Below, one piece after another: positions 1 through 5,421 of a stretch of DNA of 9,993 nucleotides (the first letter of the stretch is position 1; the number at the start of each line of letters is the position of its first letter). Under the pieces are notes generated by a model. It did no database searches and was not told the origin of the DNA. It saw nothing but the letters and a program-made list of their open reading frames with translations. A program made the translations under genes and the position numbers. This stretch comes from Nanobdellati archaeon. GTDB lineage: Archaea > B1Sed10-29 > WALL01 > WAMD01. Location of the stretch: assembly GCA_015522495.1 (NCBI GenBank), contig WAMD01000012.1, positions 1 through 9,993 of the forward strand, written 5' to 3'.

Positions 1-1630
1 CTTTCTCTGCGAATAAGTATGAGTCCTCGTCTTTTGAAATACTTTTTCCTCTAAATTCTCTTATTGCTGCATCAAGCCCAACAAGGCTGACGAGTGATGG
101 CGCAACATCCAACTGGAAGTAAACTTCATCATTCACTGAGTTCACTAAGAACGGGAGTATCTTGCTTTCAAACATTCTTTTTTCAATAATCTTTTTCTTT
201 TCACTGGCGATTTCTTTTGCATAGTTAAGCGTTTTCTCAAGCATCGAGAAAAACACGGTTTCGTCTTTTGCCTTTAGCCCGATATATGGCATATTTACCG
301 ATACTTCTTGAAGGACGCCGGTTCGTATTGTTTCGAACCATTTGTTTTTTTTGCCTAGTAACAAATGATTTGGTGCAATTATCCCTCCGTTCTCCTTTAT
401 GATTTCATCTCTACTGTTTAGGATAGTTACATCGTTATTCTTGAGAAATTTTTCAAGTCTGTTTAATGTCGTATTTGGTACAGGTCCATCTCTAACTTTG
501 ATTACTATTCTAGGTGTTGTGAATGGATTTCCCCTCGCGTCGCCTTCAGACATTACGTCAAGGAATGCATTGAGTATCCTAACAGCTTCTCTCTCATAGT
601 CCACATATGTGTCGGTTGATGTTACCCCTCCTGGGAGTATGGCTTTTTCCTTTTTTATGAAGTTAGGTGCTTCCAGCTCAAAGTTCAAACTCGCCAGGGC
701 TAACCCACCCTTAACACCCAAAAGTTGGTTTAGTTCGTACAAGAATCCCTGAACTAGTTGGTTGAGTTGATGGTTGTTCAAGTTTATGGTATATGGAGCT
801 AAAAATAGGTTAAAGAAATCGAATCCTTGGCCACCAGATATGTGCGTAGATGCAGATATTAATATCCTGATTATATGAGAGAATGCAGTGTCTGCATGCT
901 TTGGTGGCCCAGCTATAGTTAACTTTTCATCGATCAGCAATCCATTTTTAAGAAACCACCTTATGTCATTCTGTAGAGATGTAATCCTCGTCCCAAAATA
1001 AGGGAGGTCATGGATGTGTATAAGTCCAGATAAGTGTGCTTTTCCTATTTCCTTTGGTAAAAGCTTTATCAAGACATACTCACTCGCAATGCTATCCCCA
1101 AATAGCTTATGTATTGTTTCCGGGTTTTTTGGTGTCACTGGGGGATTTTCGAGTATACTATGAACATCATACAATGGCAATCCAAGCCTTGAGTAGACCT
1201 CTCTGGCTTTTGCATATTTCCTTTCCAATAGTTTGGAATTTACCATATCCCTTATGAGGGGTGCGGATATATACCTTAACTCAAGCCTCCTTATATCTGA
1301 CTCAACTTCGTTTGCTATTTCCTCACAAACATTTCTAGTAAGAGTCGTTTCTTTTAATAGGCTGGATATTATCTTCTCTTTGTCAAATGGCTCTAACTCA
1401 CCGTTAGAGGTCCTCACATATATCCTATGGTAATTTTCGTATGCCCTAGCTGCACTTTCATCAATCTTTTTTAGTTCTTCTATAACTAGGTCATCAATCT
1501 CATCTTCTGTCATACCTGGCTTTATCTTGTCTTTTATCCTCAATACTACCTGCGTCGCATCCCAGAACTCTACACCTGCTTTCCTACACTTCTCTTGTAT
1601 TATCCTAGGGTTAAAATTCGAACCATTCAT
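1..1630 (-). CDS. NrdD-like class III ribonucleotide reductase homologue lacking active-site cysteines (3' end outside window)
   Basis: The visible 543 residues match archaeal anaerobic ribonucleoside-triphosphate reductases along their length. Two ATP-cone-like modules fill about residues 1-66 (NGSNFNP, KAG, PGMTEDEID) and 69-152 (YVRTSNGELEPFDKEKI, YISAPLIRDMVNSKLLE). The barrel follows with HIHDLPYF (205-212), HISGGQG (263-269), EGDARGNPFTTP (362-373) and RTGVLQEVSVNMP (436-448). NrdD normally makes dNTPs with a glycyl radical and a finger-loop cysteine. Here the finger-loop motif, usually G-C-R-T, reads about A419-P420-N421-H422, and the usual N-C-L-Q-H-D reads T-S-L-Q-N-D with Ser218. 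Only two cysteines are visible, C15 and C102, both in the ATP-cones. The frame is open throughout, so this is not an obvious pseudogene. I infer a non-catalytic, possibly nucleotide-sensing paralogue. The glycyl-radical end is not in view. The start at 1630 follows a well-placed TATA box; GTG at 1633 or ATG at 1669 would restore more of the first cone strand. Confidence 0.87.
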   Translation of the reverse strand, partial: MNGSNFNPRIIQEKCRKAGVEFWDATQVVLRIKDKIKPGMTEDEIDDLVIEELKKIDESAARAYENYHRIYVRTSNGELEPFDKEKIISSLLKETTLTRNVCEEIANEVESDIRRLELRYISAPLIRDMVNSKLLERKYAKAREVYSRLGLPLYDVHSILENPPVTPKNPETIHKLFGDSIASEYVLIKLLPKEIGKAHLSGLIHIHDLPYFGTRITSLQNDIRWFLKNGLLIDEKLTIAGPPKHADTAFSHIIRILISASTHISGGQGFDFFNLFLAPYTINLNNHQLNQLVQGFLYELNQLLGVKGGLALASLNFELEAPNFIKKEKAILPGGVTSTDTYVDYEREAVRILNAFLDVMSEGDARGNPFTTPRIVIKVRDGPVPNTTLNRLEKFLKNNDVTILNSRDEIIKENGGIIAPNHLLLGKKNKWFETIRTGVLQEVSVNMPYIGLKAKDETVFFSMLEKTLNYAKEIASEKKKIIEKRMFESKILPFLVNSVNDEVYFQLDVAPSLVSLVGLDAAIREFRGKSISKDEDSYLFAEK

Positions 1631-1640
1631 CACTGTATGT

Positions 1641-1649
1641 TTTAAATTT
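1641..1649 (+). promoter_or_regulatory. TATA box of the Lrp-like operon
   Basis: TTTAAATTT is centred 26 nt upstream of the ATG at 1671, the usual archaeal TATA-to-start distance, so the first gene of the operon is probably translated from a leaderless transcript. There is no GGTG or GAGG before the start. The box lies only a few bases from the opposing TATA box, so two TBP complexes could hardly be bound at once. Confidence 0.55.
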
Positions 1650-1655
1650 CGAAAT
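1646..1655. promoter_or_regulatory. Perfect 10-bp palindrome between divergent TATA boxes, possible operator
   Basis: ATTTCGAAAT is a perfect palindrome that overlaps both TATA boxes of the divergent promoters. Lrp/AsnC proteins are dimers that often bind A/T-rich palindromes in their own promoter, and an Lrp-like gene starts 16 bp away. A role as its operator is inference; short A/T-rich palindromes also occur by chance. Confidence 0.35.
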
Positions 1656-1663
1656 ATATAATT
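1654..1663 (-). promoter_or_regulatory. TATA box of the NrdD-like gene
   Basis: Read on the minus strand this is an A/T-only tract containing TTATATATTT. Its centre lies about 27-28 nt upstream of the ATG at 1630, the distance archaeal TATA boxes normally keep from the transcription start. Transcription would therefore begin at or within a few bases of GTG-ATG (1633-1628), giving a leaderless or nearly leaderless mRNA. No GGTG-like ribosome site is seen upstream of the start. Confidence 0.6.
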
Positions 1664-1670
1664 TAGCATT

Positions 1671-2093
1671 ATGATGGAATTAGATGAAGTTGATAAAAGG
1701 ATACTTGAATTGTTGAGAGAGAACTCCAGGCTTTCATTTTCTGAGATTGCTAGGCAGTTTGGGTTTTCAGATGTTGCAATAAGAAAAAGGATAGATAAAC
1801 TAGTTGAAAGAGGAGTTGTAAAGAAGTTCACATGTGAGATTGATTACTCAAAGCTAGGGAAACCAGTTTCTGCATTTATCTTCATAAAAACCAGGGCAGA
1901 CAGAACAAACGATGTTATGGAAACCTTGAAAGAGTTTCAGGACATACAGGAGATATATCAAGTTATGGGAGAATATGATATAATAGCAAGGGCGAACGTT
2001 TCTAGTATAGACGCATTGAAGGAGTTAACTGATGAAAAGATGGCAAATATACATGGAGTAATGGAAGTAAAACCAAACATAATCTTTCAATAA
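1671..2093 (+). CDS. Lrp/AsnC family transcriptional regulator
   Basis: At 140 residues this is a typical single-unit Lrp/AsnC protein. The opening LDEVDKRILELLRENSR is the family's first helix, followed by a winged helix-turn-helix at about 21-54 (LSFSEIARQFGFSDVAIRKR then IDKLVERGVVKKF). The C-terminal RAM/AsnC effector domain spans about 64-140 and has the hallmark turn VMGEYDIIARANV (98-110). Proteins of this family form dimers or octamers, bind amino acids or similar small ligands between RAM domains, and regulate metabolic genes and themselves. It heads an operon: the UPF0201 gene starts 23 bp after its stop. The divergent NrdD-like gene shares its promoter region. Two tandem ATG codons (1671, 1674) are possible starts; the TATA distance favours the first, which would be leaderless. 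The ligand and targets cannot be read from the sequence. Confidence 0.93.
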   Translation: MMELDEVDKRILELLRENSRLSFSEIARQFGFSDVAIRKRIDKLVERGVVKKFTCEIDYSKLGKPVSAFIFIKTRADRTNDVMETLKEFQDIQEIYQVMGEYDIIARANVSSIDALKELTDEKMANIHGVMEVKPNIIFQ

Positions 2094-2108
2094 TTTGGTT
2101 TACCTGGC

Positions 2109-2112
2109 GGTG
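2109..2112 (+). promoter_or_regulatory. GGTG ribosome binding site of the UPF0201 gene
   Basis: GGTG, within GGCGGTG, complements the CACC core at the 3' end of archaeal 16S rRNA and sits 4 nt before ATG 2117. It supports that start and internal-cistron translation. Confidence 0.6.
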
Positions 2113-2116
2113 TCTT

Positions 2117-2494
2117 ATGCAAGTGAAAGTATCAACTAAAGTTTATCCTACTGAAGACAAGGGGATGGTTAAAAAGGCATTGTTATCTCTTTTTCCAGAC
2201 CTTTTGATCCATCAGGATGGTAATAAGCTGGTTGGAACTGGATCAGATATATCTAGGTTTCAAGATCTGATAAGGTCGAGGAGGATTAGGAATACAATCG
2301 AGGATGCGTTAAAAGCAAATTATTCTAGCAAGAAAACGTGGATAAGGTTGAATAAACAGGATGCTGTGAAAGGCATAGTAAACATATCAGAAAGGTCCCC
2401 ACTTGGGGATATACTCGTGGAGTTTTTTCTAGATCCTGACGAGATAACTGATTTGGTGTGGGGTGAGAAGAACGGAAGTGGAAGTGAAGTTTAA
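2117..2494 (+). CDS. UPF0201 family protein (archaeal, RNA-binding fold)
   Basis: This 125-residue protein matches the archaeal UPF0201 family in size and in its main motifs: an opening strand VKVSTKVYPTED, then a helix VKKALLSLFPDL, the segment FQDLIRSRRIRNTIEDAL (about 48-65), a conserved LNKQDAVKGIVNI (78-90) and the closing SPLGDILVEF (94-103) followed by an acidic DPDEITDLVWG. Known structures of the family have a ribosomal-protein-like alpha/beta fold, and RNA binding has been suggested, but no precise function is established. The gene is second in the Lrp-led operon. Its last 32 bases overlap the start of the CYTH gene in another frame, so the two are probably translationally coupled. 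The ending, rich in Gly, Ser and Glu, looks shaped by that overlap. Confidence 0.82.
   Translation: MQVKVSTKVYPTEDKGMVKKALLSLFPDLLIHQDGNKLVGTGSDISRFQDLIRSRRIRNTIEDALKANYSSKKTWIRLNKQDAVKGIVNISERSPLGDILVEFFLDPDEITDLVWGEKNGSGSEV
2455..2458 (+). promoter_or_regulatory. GGTG ribosome binding site fixing the GTG start of the CYTH gene
   Basis: GGTG lies 4 nt before GTG 2463, inside the UPF0201 coding region. It decides the start: no ATG lies before the EVEVK motif in this frame, and the family needs that motif at its extreme N-terminus. Confidence 0.6.
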
Positions 2495-2987
2495 GGTTGA
2501 TAGCTTTTTACAAGTAAGTAAGCAGCTCGATAAGTTACAGGCTGTGCCTATCGGGAGTTATTTTGAAGTAGATACATATTATGACCTAAATAGGAAAGAT
2601 GCCGTTCTGAGGGTTAGGCAGAGCAGAGATAGCAAAGGGGAGAATATGTATCTTACGCTAAAAATAGATCACAGCGATGGAGAGGCAAAATCAGTTGATG
2701 AAACTGAGTGTTTAGTCGGAAAAGACATAAATTTAATCCTTCGGAAACTAGGGTTCAAGCCGTTTGTATCAAAAAAGAAAAAAAGAGTTGAGTACCGCGT
2801 TGGTGACGTCAATGTAAACCTTGACAGTGTAGAAGGTTTGGGAAAATTTGTTGAACTAGAATTCATGGGAGATCCTAATGAGGGTGTACCAAAATTGAGG
2901 GGTGTGGCTAGTAAGCTTGGGTTGGATTGGGATAAAAGGATAACAAAATCATACCTAGCAATGATGGTTGAAAAATACAATAGGTAA
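2463..2987 (+). CDS. CYTH domain protein (class IV adenylate cyclase / triphosphatase-like)
   Basis: The 174-residue product has the CYTH signature ExExK at its start (E5, E7, K9), alternating charged residues that line the triphosphate tunnel (R50 and R52 in AVLRVRQ, K67 in LTLKID, E80/E82, K107-R108, R112), and the metal-binding end strand GKFVELEF with E131 and E133. The segment LNLDSVEGLGKF is typical of CyaB-like members. CYTH enzymes act on triphosphate substrates with divalent metal; some make cAMP, others hydrolyse thiamine triphosphate or inorganic triphosphate. The sequence alone does not decide between these, so the archaeal 'adenylate cyclase' label should be taken loosely. It is the last gene of the Lrp-UPF0201-CYTH operon and overlaps UPF0201 by 32 bases. 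It begins with GTG. Length and all key residues look intact. Confidence 0.87.
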   Translation: MRRTEVEVKFKVDSFLQVSKQLDKLQAVPIGSYFEVDTYYDLNRKDAVLRVRQSRDSKGENMYLTLKIDHSDGEAKSVDETECLVGKDINLILRKLGFKPFVSKKKKRVEYRVGDVNVNLDSVEGLGKFVELEFMGDPNEGVPKLRGVASKLGLDWDKRITKSYLAMMVEKYNR

Positions 2988-3008
2988 GATGGTATATCAA
3001 GAGCAAAG

Positions 3009-3017
3009 CTATTAAAC
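3009..3017 (+). promoter_or_regulatory. TATA-like promoter of the secreted-protein/elp3 operon
   Basis: CTATTAAAC, preceded by purine-rich AGCAAAG that could act as a BRE, is centred 27 nt upstream of ATG 3040. The fit to the leaderless pattern elsewhere in the window supports both the promoter and the choice of ATG 3040. The box is less A/T-pure than the others. Confidence 0.45.
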
Positions 3018-3039
3018 CTGTGAATACAAAATAAAATTG

Positions 3040-3813
3040 ATGAAGAAAGTATTTGTGTTGCTACTCCTGCTGCCGTTTTCAATGGCATACATACTTCATA
3101 TGGTTACTCCCGTTAATACATATGTTGAGCCGCTAAAGCCAGTAGATGTATCACCGGTTGGTCCTGGATATCGTGTAGTTTTAGCATTTGACAGAAACAC
3201 TCCCGAAGATTTTGTGTGGGATAACCTACAACTTACAGAGGGTCCGAATTGGACAGTAACGTATGCAAAGGATTATAGGTACATATACGCAATAATAGAA
3301 GTACCAGTTAATGCAAGTGAAGGGAATTACATTTTCAGTTTTTCTGTTATGGATAGAAACGGGGATCATGTTCAAGAGGATTCAATGGTAAGGATATACG
3401 TTACAAGTAATCCAGGTGACTTGGTTGAGATAGGTGACCTTGAGCAGAAAACGTTGTCTGCGGGTAATAATAGTGCCAGTATAATGATATACAACAAGGC
3501 GATGGGGGAGGCAAGGTATCGGGTGCTTTATTCTGTTGAGGGGTTCCTAAAGGAATATTCAGAAGATGTAATCATAGACCCAAATACAAAGGAGAGCGTT
3601 AACCTGCCTTTGAACATACCAAATGGTGGGTTTTATAATGTAACTGTGAATGTTAAGAGTTTGGATACTCCTATAATCAAGAAAAAAGTTGTTATGCAGT
3701 ACTATGTCAGGCCAACTATGCGTTCTAAATTATCGAGCATAAAAAATGCATTTCCCATAGTGCCAATAAACCTCGTACCCTTCTACTCATTACTTGGTCT
3801 GTTCTTGTGGTAA
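3040..3813 (+). CDS. Secreted or membrane-anchored protein of unknown function
   Basis: I do not recognise a named family. The 257 residues start with a clear signal peptide or anchor: MKK, then a hydrophobic run VFVLLLLLPFSMAY (4-17). The middle alternates strand-like segments, suggesting two beta-sandwich modules, about 25-125 and 128-225. The second (SAGNNSASIMIYNKAMGEARYR onward, ending FYNVTVNVKSLD) resembles CARDB-type or Ig-like surface domains. Four N-glycosylation sequons (N70, N91, N143, N200) fit an outside location. A basic stretch (RPTMRSKLSSIK, 225-236) precedes a final hydrophobic tail of about 20 residues ending at the last amino acid, a possible membrane anchor. The stop lies 2 bp before the elp3 ATG, so the two are probably co-transcribed. 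TTG at 3037 would add one residue; the TATA distance and codon preference favour ATG 3040. Confidence 0.78.
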   Translation: MKKVFVLLLLLPFSMAYILHMVTPVNTYVEPLKPVDVSPVGPGYRVVLAFDRNTPEDFVWDNLQLTEGPNWTVTYAKDYRYIYAIIEVPVNASEGNYIFSFSVMDRNGDHVQEDSMVRIYVTSNPGDLVEIGDLEQKTLSAGNNSASIMIYNKAMGEARYRVLYSVEGFLKEYSEDVIIDPNTKESVNLPLNIPNGGFYNVTVNVKSLDTPIIKKKVVMQYYVRPTMRSKLSSIKNAFPIVPINLVPFYSLLGLFLW

Positions 3814-3815
3814 AG

Positions 3816-5384
3816 ATGGGATTCTATGAAGACATAATAAGTGGTGTAGTGTCTGGAAGGATAGCTAGTAGTGACCAATTACAAAAGGAAAAACAGAGAC
3901 TAGCTAGGAGGTATAAACTGGAAAGGATACCAAGCAATGTTGATATACTAATGCATGCAGATCCAGATATGAAGGGCAAGCTTGGATTACTTGTTAAAAA
4001 ACCAACCAGGAGCCTATCTGGAGTTTCTGTTATTGCTGTGATGACAAAGCCATTACCCTGTCCTGGTAGATGTATATACTGTCCTAGAGGGGATGCTGCG
4101 CAGAGTTATACAGGCCAGGAACCAGCAGCACTAAGAGCAAAGCAGAATGCATTTGATCCATATAGGCAGACACTAGCTAGGTTGAGGCAGTTGGATGCAA
4201 GTGGGCATCCAACAGATAAAATAGAAGTTATCATCATGGGTGGGACGTTCACGTCTGCACCGTTGGACTATCAAGTCGGTTTTGTCAAGGGGGTATTTGA
4301 TGCACTGAATGGTGAGAAGGCAAATAGCTTGGAAGAGGCACATATTTTGAATGAAAGGGCTAAACATAGATGTGTTGGCCTAACGTTTGAAGTCAGACCA
4401 GATTATTGCAAGAGAGATGACATAAAGAGAATGCTTTTGTATGGTGGAACCAGGGTTGAGCTAGGTGTCCAGACAGTGTATGATGACATTTATAAAAAGA
4501 TAAGGAGGGACCACACTGTCGCAGATGTTGTGCGGGCGACACATGACTTGAAGGATTCTGCATTTAAGGTTTGTTATCACATAATGCCTGGTCTTCCCTA
4601 TTCCAATAGGAGTATGGATATAGAGGCGTTCAAAAGGATATTTACAGATGAGAGATTCATGCCAGATATGTTAAAGATATACCCAACCTTGCTTGCCAGG
4701 GAGAAATTTTATACCGACAAGACAATATGGAAATTGTACCGCAGTGGTGAATGGAAGCCTTTGGACAATAGTGGTGCCGTTGATATAATTGCAGAGGCTC
4801 TAAGATACATCCCTAAATGGGTAAGGATAATGCGAATGCAAAGGGATATCCCTGCTAGGTTGATAGCAGCTGGAGTCACGTCAGGTAACTTAAGGGAACT
4901 TGTTTATAAGAAAGCCGAGGAGAAAAAAATAAAGATACGTGAGATAAGATACAGAGAAGTTGGGATAAGGATTAGGGATGGTTATGAAATAGGAGAGCCA
5001 AAGATGGTAAGGGAAGAGTACAAGGCCAGCCGTGGCATAGAGAGCTACATTGCATTTGAGGACGACAACGAGACATTGTTTGGGTTTATCAGACTTAGGA
5101 AGCCAGATGATCCTTTCCTTGAATGGTTGGATAAAAAAACTGCTTTTATAAGAGAATTACACGTGTACGGCCCAGAGGCAGAAATAGGTAAGCATGATAT
5201 ACTCAAGATTCAACACAAAGGGTTAGGTGAGGCGTTAATTTCAGAAGCTGAAAGGATTGCTAGGGAAGAGTGGGGATTTGATAGGATAGTAGTCATATCG
5301 GGGATAGGGGTTAGGCTCTACTACAAAAAGTTTGGTTATAAGAGGGTTGGCCCTTACATGAGTAAAAAATTAATAGGGGCATAA
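3816..5384 (+). CDS. elp3: tRNA uridine(34) acetyltransferase, Elp3 (radical SAM + GNAT)
   Basis: This is a complete archaeal Elp3 of 522 residues. Elp3 uses S-adenosylmethionine radical chemistry and acetyl-CoA to start carboxymethyl-type modification of uridine at the tRNA wobble position; archaea use it without the other Elongator subunits. The N-terminal tRNA-binding part is followed by the radical SAM centre PCPGRCIYCP with C82, C86 and C89 (CxxxCxxC), then QSYTGQEPAALRA (96-108), MGGTF (141-145), ETRPDYC-like EVRPDYC (192-198), LGVQTVYDD (216-224) and MQRDIPA (341-347). The C-terminal GNAT domain shows RELHVYG (446-452), the acetyl-CoA loop QHKGLGEALISEAERIA (466-482) and YYKKFGY (502-508). 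Nothing essential appears missing. ATG 3816 is preferred; GTG 3807 would overlap the upstream gene by 7 bases. No good GGTG is seen, so translation may depend on coupling to that gene. Confidence 0.96.
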   Translation: MGFYEDIISGVVSGRIASSDQLQKEKQRLARRYKLERIPSNVDILMHADPDMKGKLGLLVKKPTRSLSGVSVIAVMTKPLPCPGRCIYCPRGDAAQSYTGQEPAALRAKQNAFDPYRQTLARLRQLDASGHPTDKIEVIIMGGTFTSAPLDYQVGFVKGVFDALNGEKANSLEEAHILNERAKHRCVGLTFEVRPDYCKRDDIKRMLLYGGTRVELGVQTVYDDIYKKIRRDHTVADVVRATHDLKDSAFKVCYHIMPGLPYSNRSMDIEAFKRIFTDERFMPDMLKIYPTLLAREKFYTDKTIWKLYRSGEWKPLDNSGAVDIIAEALRYIPKWVRIMRMQRDIPARLIAAGVTSGNLRELVYKKAEEKKIKIREIRYREVGIRIRDGYEIGEPKMVREEYKASRGIESYIAFEDDNETLFGFIRLRKPDDPFLEWLDKKTAFIRELHVYGPEAEIGKHDILKIQHKGLGEALISEAERIAREEWGFDRIVVISGIGVRLYYKKFGYKRVGPYMSKKLIGA

Positions 5385-5389
5385 CAGTC

Positions 5390-5398
5390 AATAAATAT
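5390..5398 (+). promoter_or_regulatory. TATA box of thrS
   Basis: AATAAATAT is centred 28 nt upstream of ATG 5422 and begins 6 bp after the elp3 stop. No GGTG lies before the ATG, so a leaderless transcript is likely. Confidence 0.55.
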
Positions 5399-5421
5399 CC
5401 CTTTTTCTAAAACATATTGCT

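Noticed and set aside
399..1433. Short plus-strand open frames opposite the NrdD-like gene
   Set aside because: They are antisense to a continuous, well-matched coding frame, have no promoter or ribosome site and resemble no protein family.
1631..1669. Longer N-terminus for the NrdD-like protein from ATG at 1669 (minus strand)
   Set aside because: It would add 13 residues and complete the first ATP-cone strand better, but it is encoded by the TATA box region. The evidence is divided; the shorter start was kept.
2669..3088. Minus-strand open frame across the CYTH gene and the next start
   Set aside because: It is the reverse of the CYTH frame; composition is Ser/Pro/Phe-rich as expected from antisense reading, and it covers a promoter.
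5399..5408. T-rich tract after elp3 as a terminator
   Set aside because: Five T residues 17 nt after the stop could act as a weak archaeal terminator, but the tract lies between the thrS TATA box and start, has no stem-loop, and is too short to call.
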